Below, piece after piece: positions 28,058-38,530 of a DNA stretch of 64,000 nt. The stretch covers positions 22,539-86,538 of the forward strand of contig NZ_JAFIWB010000026.1 of assembly GCF_017163705.1 (NCBI RefSeq). The letters run 5' to 3'. Position numbers and translations under genes: made by a program. The first letter of the stretch is position 1, and every line of letters begins with the position of its first letter. The stretch comes from Xanthomonas bonasiae. Its GTDB lineage: Bacteria; Pseudomonadota; Gammaproteobacteria; Xanthomonadales; Xanthomonadaceae. The notes under the pieces were generated by a model that was not told the DNA's origin, ran no database searches, and saw only the letters and a program-made list of their open reading frames with translations.

Positions 28058-28756
28058 ATGCAAGCCCCCCTCAATGCAGGCCAATGGCGGCAGGAACTGC
28101 GCCGCGAAGCGGCCGACAGCGCGCGCTGGCAGGCGGTGGCCGACGCCGCCGACGCGGTGACCCGCGCCAGCGGCGCCGAGCAGGCCGGGGCCGATGCGCT
28201 GCGCCTGGCGCGCGAGCTGCTGGATGCGCCGCATGCGGCGGTACTGGCGCTGCGCGGCAGCCGCAGCCTGGTGCTGGCCAGCCATGGCGACGCGTTGCCG
28301 CCCGGCGCCAGCGTCGCCACCGACGGCCCTGCGCTGTCCTGGCGCCTGGCCGCGCGCGCGGGCGACGCGGCCGAGCTGTGCGTGCCGATCGCCGCGCTGG
28401 GCGCCACGCTGGGCACGCTGTGCCTGGGCTGGAACGCGCGCATGGCGCCGGCGCCGGGCGACGTGCAGGCGATCGCCACCATCGCCGCGCTGCTGGCGCC
28501 GGCGGTGGCCGAACCGGCGCGCGCGCCGCGGCGCCGTAAGCCGGCGCAACCGGACCGGCTCGGCGCGCTCAGCGCGCGCGAACGGCAGGTGCTGGCGCTG
28601 CTGCCGCGCGGCCTGACCAATGCCGGGCTGGGCGCGGAACTGGGCATTTCCGCCGGCACCGCCAAGGTCCACGTGGAGCGCATCCTGCAGAAGCTGCAGG
28701 TATCCGATCGCACCCAGGCGGCGGTGTATGCGGTGCAGGCGGGGATGGCGCTGTGA
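28058..28756 (+). CDS. GAF-like sensor with LuxR-type helix-turn-helix
   Basis: 232 residues from ATG 28058, which has TGGAGA 5-6 bases upstream; an in-frame ATG at 28031 falls inside the palindromes. Residues about 35-150 form a GAF-like domain ([17 protein letters not shown], then [20 protein letters not shown]). The LuxR DNA-binding domain is at about 170-230: [43 protein letters not shown]. There is no receiver domain, so it is likely controlled by a ligand or redox cue. It overlaps the kinase gene by 4 bp. Confidence 0.85.
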   Translation: MQAPLNAGQWRQELRREAADSARWQAVADAADAVTRASGAEQAGADALRLARELLDAPHAAVLALRGSRSLVLASHGDALPPGASVATDGPALSWRLAARAGDAAELCVPIAALGATLGTLCLGWNARMAPAPGDVQAIATIAALLAPAVAEPARAPRRRKPAQPDRLGALSARERQVLALLPRGLTNAGLGAELGISAGTAKVHVERILQKLQVSDRTQAAVYAVQAGMAL

Positions 28757-30663
28757 GCGCGGCCACGCTGCGCTGGAACGACTGGCCGCTGACCCGCAAG
28801 AGCCTGGCGGTGGTCGCGCTGCCGCTGTTGCTGCTGCTGGCGGCATTGGTGGCGATCTACAGCGTGGAACGGCAGAACATCGCCGCCGAGAACGATGTGC
28901 GCCAGACCCTGGAAGTGCTCAGCGACCTGTACGAGGCGCACGCGCTGCTGGCCGAGACCGCGGCCGGCGTGCGCGGCTACCGGCTGGTGCGGCAGGACGC
29001 GTTCCTGACCCCGTACCGCGACGCCGAACCGCGCCTGCAGACCGTGGTGCAGCGCCTGGCGCAGCGCATCACCGACCCGCTGCAGGCGCAGCGTTTCGCC
29101 CGCATCCAGCCGCTGTTCGCGGAGAAGATGCAGGGCTGGCGCCGGCTGCTGGCGCCGGACCTGAGCCGCGAGGAGGAGATCCGCCAGCTCAGCGAAGGCA
29201 AGGTCAAGCTCGACATCCTGCGCGCCGAACTGCGCGAGCTGCGCAACTACGAGACCGCGCAGTTGCAGGTCCGCACCGCCAAGGCGCAGGCGCTGCGCCA
29301 GCGCAACCTGCTGATCACCCTGTGCGCGGCGATGCTCGGCGGACTCGGCGCGGTGTTCGCGGTGGCCTGGTTCGCTTCCTCGCTGTCGCGGCGGCTGCGC
29401 GTGCTCTCGGCCAACGCCGACCGCCTGGGCGAAGGCCTGCCGCTGGCGCCGCAACTGCGCACCGGCGACGAACTGGGCCAGGTCGCGCAACGCCTGGACC
29501 AAGCCAGCACCCTGCTCGCCGCGCGCGCCGCCGAAGCGCAGTCGGCGCGGCGCGAGGCCGAGGCCGCCAACCGCGCCAAGACCGAGTTCCTGTCGCGCAG
29601 CAGCCACGAGCTGCGCACCCCGCTCAACGCCATCCTCGGCTATGCGCAGGTGCTGGAGATGGACCTGCCCGGCGCGGCGCAGCGCGGCCAGCTGCAGCAC
29701 ATCCTCGGCGCCGGGCGGCACCTGCTCGGGCTGATCACCGAGCTGCTGGACATCGCCCGCATCGAGGCCGACCAGCTCGATCTGAGCCCGCAGCCGGTCC
29801 CGGTGCGCGCGGCGATCGAGGAAGCGCTGGGCCTGGTCGCGCCCGAGGCGAAGACCCGCGGCATCGCCCTGCAACCGCTGCAGGTCCCGCCCGCCTGGAC
29901 CGTGCGCGCCGATCCGCAGCGCCTGCGCCAGGTGCTGATCAACCTGCTGTCGAACGCGATCAAGTTCAACCGCCCCGGCGGCGCGGTGCGGGTGAGCGCC
30001 GAGCAGCAGGGCGAGTTCCTGTGCATCGCCGTGCACGACCAGGGCCACGGCCTGTCGGCCGAACAGGTGCAGCGCCTGTTCACCCCGTTCGAGCGGCTCG
30101 GCGCGGAGCGCTCGGCGATCGAAGGCACCGGCCTGGGCCTGGCGTTGAGCAAGCGCCTGACCGAAGCGATGGGCGGGCGCATCGTGGTGGAAAGCAGCCC
30201 GGAGGGTTCGCGGTTCTGGATCGCGCTGCCGCTGGACCGGCCCGCCGACGCGCCGGCACCGCACCCGGCGATCGCCGCGACCGCGGCCGGCGATGGCCAG
30301 CGCAGCGTGCTCAGCGTCGAGGACAATCCCTCCAACCAGGCGCTGATCCGCACCCTGGCCGAGCGCCGACCGCACTGGCGCCTGCACGAGGCGGCGACGC
30401 TGGCGCAGGCGCGCGCGCAGGTGCAACAGGCCCGCCCCGACCTGATCCTGCTCGACCTGCACCTGAGCGACGGCAACGGCGAGGACCTGCTGCGGCAACT
30501 GCGCGCGCAGCCGCACACCGCGGCGATCCCGGTGGTGGTGGTCAGCGCCGACGCGACGCCCGCCACGCTGGCGCGGGTGCAGGGCGACAACGTGCGCGCC
30601 TACCTGACCAAACCGCTGGACGTGGCCGAATTCTTCACCGTTCTGGACCGACACCTCGCATGA
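28753..30663 (+). CDS. Hybrid sensor histidine kinase with C-terminal receiver
   Basis: 636 residues starting at GTG. Order: membrane segment at about 17-38; periplasmic CHASE3-like helical domain (about 40-180, with [24 protein letters not shown]); second membrane segment about 187-212; HAMP-like linker; HisKA with the phosphorylated His in [18 protein letters not shown] near 288; HATPase with [21 protein letters not shown] and [12 protein letters not shown]; and a receiver from about 515, with the phospho-Asp in [11 protein letters not shown] and Lys in [11 protein letters not shown]. It is coupled to both neighbours by 4-bp overlaps. Confidence 0.93.
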   Translation: MSAATLRWNDWPLTRKSLAVVALPLLLLLAALVAIYSVERQNIAAENDVRQTLEVLSDLYEAHALLAETAAGVRGYRLVRQDAFLTPYRDAEPRLQTVVQRLAQRITDPLQAQRFARIQPLFAEKMQGWRRLLAPDLSREEEIRQLSEGKVKLDILRAELRELRNYETAQLQVRTAKAQALRQRNLLITLCAAMLGGLGAVFAVAWFASSLSRRLRVLSANADRLGEGLPLAPQLRTGDELGQVAQRLDQASTLLAARAAEAQSARREAEAANRAKTEFLSRSSHELRTPLNAILGYAQVLEMDLPGAAQRGQLQHILGAGRHLLGLITELLDIARIEADQLDLSPQPVPVRAAIEEALGLVAPEAKTRGIALQPLQVPPAWTVRADPQRLRQVLINLLSNAIKFNRPGGAVRVSAEQQGEFLCIAVHDQGHGLSAEQVQRLFTPFERLGAERSAIEGTGLGLALSKRLTEAMGGRIVVESSPEGSRFWIALPLDRPADAPAPHPAIAATAAGDGQRSVLSVEDNPSNQALIRTLAERRPHWRLHEAATLAQARAQVQQARPDLILLDLHLSDGNGEDLLRQLRAQPHTAAIPVVVVSADATPATLARVQGDNVRAYLTKPLDVAEFFTVLDRHLA

Positions 30664-31121
30664 CCCGCAACGATGTCCTCGCCTCGCGCATCCTGATCGT
30701 CGACGACGAACCGGCGAACGTCCGCCTGCTCGAAGACCTGCTGCAGCGCGAAGGCTTCCAGCAGGTGGTGGCGACCACCGATCCGCAACGCGTGCTGGGC
30801 CTGGTCTCGGCGTTCGCGCCGGACCTGATCCTGCTCGACCTGATGATGCCAGAGCTGGACGGCTACGCGATCCTGGAACAGCTGTCGCGGCTGGCCGGCG
30901 CGTCCAGCTTCCTGCCGGTGATCGTGCTCACCGCCGACCCCAGCCGCAGCGCGCGCCACCGCGCGCTCGGCCTGGGCGCCAAGGACTTCCTGACCAAGCC
31001 GCTGGACACCTTCGAAGTCGCGCTGCGGGTCTGGAACGTCGCCGAGACCACCGTGCTGTTCAAGCGCCTGCGCGCCCTGGCCGATCCGGAAGCCGCACCG
31101 CCAGGCTGGCGGGCTGATTGA
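30660..31121 (+). CDS. Single-domain response regulator
   Basis: 153 residues. A receiver domain fills about 10-130: ILIVDDEPANVRLLEDLL with the acidic pair, LILLDLMMPELDGYAIL with the phospho-Asp near residue 60, VIVLTAD for the switch Thr, and DFLTKPLD with the conserved Lys. The tail of about 20 residues has no output domain, so it may act by protein contact or as a phosphate sink for the kinase encoded just before it. It overlaps the kinase gene by 4 bp. Confidence 0.93.
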   Translation: MTRNDVLASRILIVDDEPANVRLLEDLLQREGFQQVVATTDPQRVLGLVSAFAPDLILLDLMMPELDGYAILEQLSRLAGASSFLPVIVLTADPSRSARHRALGLGAKDFLTKPLDTFEVALRVWNVAETTVLFKRLRALADPEAAPPGWRAD

Positions 31122-31206
31122 GGGCCGGGATTGGGGATTGGGGATTGGGGATTCGAAAAAGCGGGCCTGCGGCTCTTGCGAATCCCGAATCCCCAATCCC
31201 GGCCCC
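31122..31206. repeat. Large inverted repeat of the GGGATT type
   Basis: The left arm (31122-31156) has GGGCCGGGATTGGGGATT plus two further GGGGATT units; the right arm (31179-31206) is its inverse, CCGAATCCCCAATCCCGGCC in core. It lies between the convergent response-regulator and DUF2007 genes, starting right at the regulator stop codon, and could end both transcripts. Confidence 0.8.
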
Positions 31207-31210
31207 AAAC

Positions 31211-31438
31211 CTACATCGCCCGCGTGACCTGGCCGCCCAGGCCCAGTGCCGTGAGCACTTCCTGCGCCTTCTCCAGCAGTTCGTCGGCCACGCACACCTG
31301 CACCACGCCGAACGGCAGTTCGCCGGCGCCGCCGAGCAGCGCCTCGCCGAACACGAACGCGGTGATGCCGGCATCCTCCAGCGCGTGCTTGGCCAGGTGC
31401 GCATCGATCAGGTGCTGGGCACGATAGGCGATCTGCAT
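31211..31438 (-). CDS. DUF2007 family small protein
   Basis: 75 residues, the full length of the DUF2007 family (GlnB-like fold in solved examples). It has the pattern AQHLIDAHLAKHALEDAGITAFVFGE, then GGAGELPFGVVQVCVADELLEKAQEVL. It follows the GST gene by 9 bp and is probably co-transcribed. The family is sometimes called a putative signal-transducing protein, but no mechanism is known. Confidence 0.85.
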   Translation of the reverse strand: MQIAYRAQHLIDAHLAKHALEDAGITAFVFGEALLGGAGELPFGVVQVCVADELLEKAQEVLTALGLGGQVTRAM

Positions 31439-31447
31439 GGCCCGCCC

Positions 31448-32089
31448 TCAGCCGCGCACGGCGACTTCGGCGGCCGCGCCGGCGCGCCATTCGCGCATCG
31501 CCGGCAAGGCCTCCAGCGCCGCCATGTACTGCGCGGCCTGCGCCGGCACCGCCACCCCGTAGCCGGCGAAACGCACCGCCACCGGCGCGAACATCGCATC
31601 GACGATGCCGAAGTCGCCGCACAGGAACGCCCCGCCGCCACCGTGGGTCTCGCGCAGCATCGCCCACAGCTGCACGATGCGCGCGATGTCGGCCCGCGCC
31701 TCGGCGTCCCAGTGCTCGCCGTCGGGCTGGCGGCAGGCCTGCATCGGCAGCTGCCGGCGCAGCGCCAGGAACCCGGAATGCATCTCGCAGGCCGCCGCCC
31801 GCGCCTGCGCGCGCACCTCCAGCGCCGCCGGCCAGCCGCGGCCGCCCAGCCAGCGCTCGTTGGCGTACTCGCAGATCGCCAGCGAATCCCAGACCTGCAA
31901 CTCGCCGTCCCACAGCGCCGGCACCCGCCCGGTCGGCGAGTAGGCGCCGATGCGCGCGGCGAACTCGGTCGTGTCCAGCGGCAGCGGCACTTCCTCGAAC
32001 GGCACCGCGAAGTGCCGCAGCAGCAGCCACGGCCGCAGCGACCACGAGGACAGGTTCTTGTCGCCGATGACCAGACGGGGGAGCGGCAT
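31448..32089 (-). CDS. Glutathione S-transferase family protein
   Basis: 213 residues. The thioredoxin-like N-terminal domain has LVIGDKNLSSWSLRPWLLLRHFAVPFEEV with the candidate catalytic serine pair SSWS, SPTGRVPALWDG containing the cis-proline, and VWDSLAICEYANE for glutathione binding. The helical C-terminal domain begins near 95 and contains FLCGDFGIVDAMFAPV, the usual N-capping block. The substrate is unknown. It is divergent from glnS with 98 bp between starts. Confidence 0.9.
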   Translation of the reverse strand: MPLPRLVIGDKNLSSWSLRPWLLLRHFAVPFEEVPLPLDTTEFAARIGAYSPTGRVPALWDGELQVWDSLAICEYANERWLGGRGWPAALEVRAQARAAACEMHSGFLALRRQLPMQACRQPDGEHWDAEARADIARIVQLWAMLRETHGGGGAFLCGDFGIVDAMFAPVAVRFAGYGVAVPAQAAQYMAALEALPAMREWRAGAAAEVAVRG

Positions 32090-32154
32090 GGCGCGATCTC
32101 GGGGATGGACGGCCCCGCAGCGTACGCGGCGGGGCGGCCAGCGGCCAGCTCGGC

Positions 32155-32160
32155 TAAACT
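32155..32160 (+). promoter_or_regulatory. Candidate -10 box for glnS
   Basis: TAAACT lies 27 bp before the glnS ATG at 32188, implying a leader of about 20 bases. No convincing -35 box is visible. Confidence 0.35.
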
Positions 32161-32187
32161 TGCGCTTTACTTTCTGCTGAAGCGCGC

Positions 32188-33942
<1,755 letters not shown>

Positions 33943-34080
33943 CCCAATCGCGCCGCGCCACCGGCGCGGTTTCCGGCATGCGCTGCCTGAGCGCATGCCG
34001 TGCCGCCATGGCCGCCCCGGCGCCACGGTCGCCAGCGTCGCGCTTTCCAACGGCATTGCCGGCGCGTTAGCGTAGCGTCC

Positions 34081-34818
34081 ATGTCGCCCGCCCCCACCCT
34101 GAGCCTGCGCAGCTACGGCCGCGACGGCCATGCCCACCAGCACGCACACGTGCAGATCGTGCTGCCGCTGCAGGGCGAACTGGAGATCGAGGTGGGCGGA
34201 CGCGGCAGCCGCCTGGATGCGTTCCGCGCGGCCGTCGTCGCACCGCACACCTCGCACGCGCAGTCGGCACAAGGCGACAACCGCTTCCTGGTGCTGGACT
34301 GCGATGCGGCAGGGTTCGACGACCACGCACTCGAACGCCTGCAGCGCGCGCCCTTCCTCGACCTGCCGCCGCAACTGCAGCGCCTGCTGGCCTCGCTCGA
34401 CCCCATGCAGCCCGGCACCGGCGCTGCGGCCTGCGCAGCGCTGGCGCTGCGCCAGCTGCGCACGCAGCGCCGCGCATGGGCGCGGCTGCAGGAACTGTGC
34501 CTGCGCATCGAGGACGCCCCGGGCCAGCCGTGGCCGGTGGAACGCATGGCGCAGGCCGCGCACCTGAGCGTGAGCCGCCTGCATGCGCTGTTCCGCGAAG
34601 CGCTGGGGCGCACGCCGCAGGCGTGGCTGTCGGCGCGGCGGCTGGACTGGGTGCGCCGGCAACTGGCGTACGGCGAGCGCCCGATCGCGCAACTGGCGCT
34701 GGACAGCGGCTATGCCGACCAGAGCGCGCTGACCCGCGCGCTGCGGCGCCAGACCGGGCACACCCCTGCCGCCTATCGCCGACGCCATCGGGCGGCCACC
34801 GTGGCGCCGGACCAGTAG
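34081..34818 (+). CDS. AraC family transcriptional regulator
   Basis: 245 residues. The N-terminal cupin-like sensor (about 5-110) has HAHQHAHVQIVLPLQGELEIEVGG and DNRFLVLDCD. The two helix-turn-helix units at about 145-240 contain PWPVERMAQAAHLSVSRLHALFREALGRTPQAWL and AQLALDSGYADQSALTRALRRQTGHTPAAYR. It precedes an EamA-type exporter gene by 70 bp in the same direction, a common regulator-exporter pairing. The inducer is unknown. Confidence 0.9.
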   Translation: MSPAPTLSLRSYGRDGHAHQHAHVQIVLPLQGELEIEVGGRGSRLDAFRAAVVAPHTSHAQSAQGDNRFLVLDCDAAGFDDHALERLQRAPFLDLPPQLQRLLASLDPMQPGTGAAACAALALRQLRTQRRAWARLQELCLRIEDAPGQPWPVERMAQAAHLSVSRLHALFREALGRTPQAWLSARRLDWVRRQLAYGERPIAQLALDSGYADQSALTRALRRQTGHTPAAYRRRHRAATVAPDQ

Positions 34819-34888
34819 CCTGGGACAAGCCGGGGCCGCACGCGCAGGCCATGCTGGCGCACTACGCAACGAAGCAACAGGACACGGC

Positions 34889-35842
34889 ATGCGCAAGCGT
34901 TTGTGGGCGGGAGTGGGCAGCGGCGTGGCGGCCGGCGCCTTGTGGGGACTGGTGTTCCTGGCGCCGCAATTGCTGGCCGGGTTCTCGCCGCTGCAGCTGT
35001 CGGTGTCGCGCTACGTAGCCTACGGCGCGGTCGCCGCGCTGCTGCTCGCGCCGCGCTGGCGCGCCGCCACCGCGGCGCTCGGGGCGCCGGAATGGTGGGC
35101 GCTGCTGCGGCTGAGCCTGCTCGGCAACATCGTCTACTACGTGTTGCTGGGCAGCGCGGTGCAATGGGCCGGCGGCGCGGCCACGGCCTTGATCATCGGC
35201 CTGCTGCCGGCGGTGGTCACCGTGCTCGGTTCGCGCGCGGCCGGCGCGATGCGGTTGCGCCGGCTGGCCGCGCCATGCGCGCTGTGCGTGCTCGGCGTGG
35301 CGCTGGTCGCGGCACAGACGCTCGACGCCGCGCACCCGGCGCAGACCAGCGTGGGCACGCGCGCGGCCGGGCTGGCGTGCGCGGTCGGCGCGCTGGCGTG
35401 CTGGGCGGCGTATTCGGTCAAGAACGCCGGCTGGCTCGCGCGCCGGCCCGAGATCTCCGGGCGCGACTGGTCGATGCTGACCGGCGTGGTCACCGGCGCA
35501 TTGGCGCTGACCCTGGCGATCCCCGCGTTCGCGTTCGGCCACGGCCATGCGGCGGCGGACTGGGCGCGGTTCTGGGGCGTGGCGATCGTGCTGGGCGTGT
35601 TCGCCTCGGTGATCGGCAACGCCTGCTGGAATCACGCCAGCCGGCTGCTGCCGCTGACCCTGGTCGGGCAGATGATCGTGTTCGAAACCGTCTTCGCGCT
35701 GCTCTACGGTTTCCTGTGGGAGGCGCGCTGGCCCACCCCGCTGGAAACCCTGGCGATCGCCTGCCTGCTGGTGGGCGTGCTGTGGTGCGCCTGGCTGCAT
35801 GCGCCTGCGCCGGTGCGCAAGCCGGATGCAACCCTGGGTTAA
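34889..35842 (+). CDS. DMT superfamily (EamA) transporter
   Basis: 317 residues with ten predicted membrane helices arranged as two EamA repeats. The first starts at GVAAGALWGLVFLAPQLLAGFSPL and the second at the segment near residue 160 (RAAGLACAVGALACWAAYSVKNAGW). The C-terminal end has VGQMIVFETVFALLYGFLWE. Such proteins export amino acids or other metabolites. It is probably regulated by the AraC protein just upstream. The ligand cannot be deduced. Confidence 0.9.
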   Translation: MRKRLWAGVGSGVAAGALWGLVFLAPQLLAGFSPLQLSVSRYVAYGAVAALLLAPRWRAATAALGAPEWWALLRLSLLGNIVYYVLLGSAVQWAGGAATALIIGLLPAVVTVLGSRAAGAMRLRRLAAPCALCVLGVALVAAQTLDAAHPAQTSVGTRAAGLACAVGALACWAAYSVKNAGWLARRPEISGRDWSMLTGVVTGALALTLAIPAFAFGHGHAAADWARFWGVAIVLGVFASVIGNACWNHASRLLPLTLVGQMIVFETVFALLYGFLWEARWPTPLETLAIACLLVGVLWCAWLHAPAPVRKPDATLG

Positions 35843-35893
35843 GGCACGCCGCCTAGACTTCACGCGTCGTCCCCAGCACCAGGAAATCCCGCC

Positions 35894-36286
35894 ATGTCCG
35901 CTGCGTTGCGCACCTCCTGCATCAGCCTTGCGTTGCTCGCCCTGCTCGCCGGGTGCGACATGGCACCGTCTTCCGCTCCCTCGCAAGCCGGCGCGACACC
36001 CGCACCCGCGCCGGCATCTGCGCCGCCAGCGGCGCAAGGCAAGTGCGACACCGTGCCCGACCACGATTACGACATGCCGGCCGCACGCTTCGACGAAACC
36101 GCGCAGCAGCTGGCGCATGCCACCGGTTGCGGCATCGTCTACGACGACCAGTCGCCGTCGCCGGTGCAGGTCAATGCGGTGAAGGGCCGGATCAGCATCC
36201 GCCAGGCGATCCACCAGGCCATCGACGGCACCGCGCTCCAGGTCAAGCAGGAAACCGCCGATACGATCGCTGTCGGCCGCCGCTGA
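35894..36286 (+). CDS. Lipoprotein carrying a stand-alone STN domain
   Basis: 130 residues. The lipobox is LLAGC, with Cys at about residue 21, and a Pro/Ala-rich linker follows to about 48. The rest is a single STN (secretin and TonB N-terminal) domain: MPAARFDETAQQLAHATGCGIVYDDQ, then VNAVKGRISIRQAIHQAIDGTALQV and a final TIAVGRR. STN domains are normally fused to TonB receptors or secretins, where they contact anti-sigma or pilotin partners. Here it is alone and lipidated. Two short genes for a Cys-rich lipoprotein and a deaminase follow. Confidence 0.78.
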   Translation: MSAALRTSCISLALLALLAGCDMAPSSAPSQAGATPAPAPASAPPAAQGKCDTVPDHDYDMPAARFDETAQQLAHATGCGIVYDDQSPSPVQVNAVKGRISIRQAIHQAIDGTALQVKQETADTIAVGRR

Positions 36287-36347
36287 GTTGCCGGCGCCGC
36301 GGCCATGCGCGTTAGGATGGCAGCGGTCTCTCGCACGGAAGGTCGCC

Positions 36348-36728
36348 ATGTCCACTCGTCTCGCGCTGTTGCTGTGCTGCCTGTGCCTGTTCGCCGGCAC
36401 CCTCGTCTTCAGCGGCTGCGCGCGCAGCGAAGGCGCCAAGCCCGCCGCGCCCGGTTTGCCGGTGAAGGTGGACACCAGTTGCCGCAGCGACGCCGACTGC
36501 ACGGTCAAGGACGTCGGCAACTGCTGCGGCGCGATGCCGGCCTGCGTCAACCGCGACAGCCCCACCGATCCGCAGGGCGTGATGGCGCAATGCCAGGCCA
36601 GCGGCCGCATGAGCGTGTGCGGCTCGCGCGCGATCAGCGGCTGCCAGTGCGTGGCCGGGCAATGCAGCGCCAAGGGCGCGCAAGCCGATACACTGCGCGA
36701 CCCCCAGCCTGCCGAACCCGTCCGCTGA
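36348..36728 (+). CDS. Cysteine-rich lipoprotein, function unknown
   Basis: 126 residues. The signal peptide has cysteines in its core (LLLCCLCLFAG) and a lipobox LVFSGC, with lipid Cys at about 24. The mature part has about ten cysteines in the patterns SCRSDADC, GNCCGAMPAC, AQCQASG, SVCGS and GCQCVAGQC, so it is probably a disulfide-knotted periplasmic domain. The first motif resembles small bacterial cysteine-cluster domains, but I cannot name a family. It overlaps the deaminase gene by one base (TGATG). Confidence 0.72.
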   Translation: MSTRLALLLCCLCLFAGTLVFSGCARSEGAKPAAPGLPVKVDTSCRSDADCTVKDVGNCCGAMPACVNRDSPTDPQGVMAQCQASGRMSVCGSRAISGCQCVAGQCSAKGAQADTLRDPQPAEPVR

Positions 36729-37288
36729 TGCTCTACGCGCAAGTCCACCTCACCCTGCCCGCCTGGATCCACGAGGCGGTCGATCCGCAGGCGGTCTATC
36801 CCGGCGATGCCGACAAGGTGGCGCTGGCGGTGGAACTGTCGCGGCTGAACGTGGATGCCGGCAGCGGCGGTCCGTTCGGCGCGGCGGTGTTCGGCCCGGA
36901 CCACCGCATCATCTCGGTCGGCGTGAACCGGGTGGTGCCGCAGACCACGTCGCTGGCGCACGCCGAGAACATGGCCTACATGCTCGCGCAACAGCGCCTG
37001 CAGACGCCGCGGCTGAACGCGGCGCTGTCGCCGGTGACCCTGGCGACCTCGGCGCAACCGTGCTGCCAGTGCTACGGCGCCACCATCTGGGCCGGCATCG
37101 ACCGCCTGCTGATCGGCGCCAGCGCCGAGGACGTGATGGCGCTGACCCCGTTCGACGAAGGCCCGCTGCCGGCGGACTGGATCGGCGAACTGGAGCGCCG
37201 TGGCATCGAGGTGGTGCGCGGCCTGCATCGCGACGCCGCCTGCGCGGTGTTGCGCCGCTACGGCGAGCTCGACAGCCCCCGCTACTGA
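36728..37288 (+). CDS. Nucleoside/guanine deaminase-like zinc hydrolase
   Basis: 186 residues of the cytidine deaminase-like fold. Zinc ligands are in LAHAENMAYML (the HAE motif with catalytic Glu) and SAQPCCQCYGATIWAGID (the PCxxC motif, here PCCQC). GGPFGAAVFGPDHRIISVGVNRV precedes them. The layout resembles guanine deaminase and tRNA-type deaminases, but the wider N-terminus (VHLTLPAWIHEAV) is unlike TadA. The substrate is unknown. It is translationally coupled to the Cys-rich lipoprotein gene. Confidence 0.85.
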   Translation: MLYAQVHLTLPAWIHEAVDPQAVYPGDADKVALAVELSRLNVDAGSGGPFGAAVFGPDHRIISVGVNRVVPQTTSLAHAENMAYMLAQQRLQTPRLNAALSPVTLATSAQPCCQCYGATIWAGIDRLLIGASAEDVMALTPFDEGPLPADWIGELERRGIEVVRGLHRDAACAVLRRYGELDSPRY

Positions 37289-37313
37289 CCGCCGCCAGGC
37301 GAAGGCTTCCTCC

Positions 37314-38363
37314 ATGTCCTCCCTGAACGGCCTGCTGTGCTACTGCCGGCAAGGCTTCGAGCCCGAACTGGCGGCCGAACTGAACGATCGCGCCGCGCGC
37401 GCCGACCTGCCGGCCTACGCGCGCACCGAACGCAACAGCGGCTACGCGCTGCTGGTCTGCGAGACCGCCTTGCCGCCGCGCGCGTTGCCGTGGCGCGGGC
37501 TGATCTTCGCGCGGCAGAAGCTGCGCCTGCTGGCCGAACTGCGCGAACTGGACCCAGCCGACCGGATCGCGCCGATGCTGCAGGCGCTGGCCGGGCACAG
37601 CCGCTTCGGCGACCTGTGGGTGGAGCACCCGGATTCGGACGAAGGCAAGCAGCTGTCCGGGCTGGCGCGCAGTTTCGGCAATGCGCTGCGTCCGGCGCTG
37701 CGCAAGGCCGGCCTGCTCAGCGACAAGCCGCAGCCGAAGCTGCCGCGCCTGCACGTGTGCTTCCTCGCCGGCACCCACGCCTTGCTGGCCGTCGCCGAAA
37801 GCGACGACAGCGCGCCGTGGCCGCTGGGCATTCCGCGCCTGAAGCTGCTGTCGGAGGCGCCCTCGCGCTCGGCGCTGAAACTGGAAGAAGCGCTGCTGGC
37901 GCTGCTGGCGCCGGAGGAGCGCGAAGCGCTGCTCAAGCCCGGCATGCGCGCCGCCGACCTGGGCGCTGCGCCCGGCGGCTGGACCTGGGTGCTGACCCGC
38001 CAGCACCTGCACGTGACCAGCGTCGACAACGGCCCGCTGCGCCAGCACGTGCTCGACAGCGGCCTGGTCGATCACCTGCGCGCCGACGGCTTCCACTGGA
38101 AGCCGCCGCAGGCGCTGGACTGGATGGTCTGCGACATGGTCGAACAGCCGCGCCGCGTCGCCGAACGCATGGGCACCTGGTTCCGCGAAGGCTGGTGCCG
38201 GCACGCGATCTTCAACCTTAAGCTGCCGATGAAGAAGCGCTGGGACGAGACCCAGCTGTGCCTGGACCTGTTCGCCGAACGCGCCGAGCGCCCGCTGCAG
38301 ATCCGCGCCAAGCAGCTCTACCACGACCGCGAAGAGATCACCGTGCTGGCGATGCCGGCCTGA
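37314..38363 (+). CDS. rlmM: 23S rRNA 2'-O-ribose C2498 methyltransferase
   Basis: 349 residues. The N-terminal THUMP-like region (about 1-150) has LLCYCRQGFEPELAAEL. The Rossmann-type methyltransferase has the SAM motif MRAADLGAAPGGWTWVL near residue 222, VTSVDNGPL, the catalytic VCDMVEQPRRVAE block, and FNLKLPMKKRW near the end, which supplies the K-D-K-E tetrad lysine. Length and order match RlmM. The start ATG follows 25 bp after the deaminase gene. A repeat hairpin lies about 40 bp downstream. Confidence 0.95.
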   Translation: MSSLNGLLCYCRQGFEPELAAELNDRAARADLPAYARTERNSGYALLVCETALPPRALPWRGLIFARQKLRLLAELRELDPADRIAPMLQALAGHSRFGDLWVEHPDSDEGKQLSGLARSFGNALRPALRKAGLLSDKPQPKLPRLHVCFLAGTHALLAVAESDDSAPWPLGIPRLKLLSEAPSRSALKLEEALLALLAPEEREALLKPGMRAADLGAAPGGWTWVLTRQHLHVTSVDNGPLRQHVLDSGLVDHLRADGFHWKPPQALDWMVCDMVEQPRRVAERMGTWFREGWCRHAIFNLKLPMKKRWDETQLCLDLFAERAERPLQIRAKQLYHDREEITVLAMPA

Positions 38364-38401
38364 CGTTGCGGGCGCCCACTGCGCCCGCCAACAGCGCCTC
38401 C

Positions 38402-38471
38402 TGTAGGAGCGGCTTCAGCCGCGACAGGATCTCGCCGGTAACGCCCGGTCGCGGCTGAAGCCGCTCCTGCA
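38402..38471. repeat. Inverted pair of GTAG-type repeats (long hairpin)
   Basis: Copies at 38402-38425 and 38448-38471 with a 22-bp spacer starting AGGATCTCGCCGG. The spacer is identical at 21 of 22 positions to the one at 61018-61039, so the two are the same mobile unit rather than independent repeats. Confidence 0.85.
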
Positions 38472-38530
38472 GGAAATCGAAGCAAGCGTACCCAATGTCG
38501 CGCGGCCGTGGCCCCGCAACCACCGCACCG

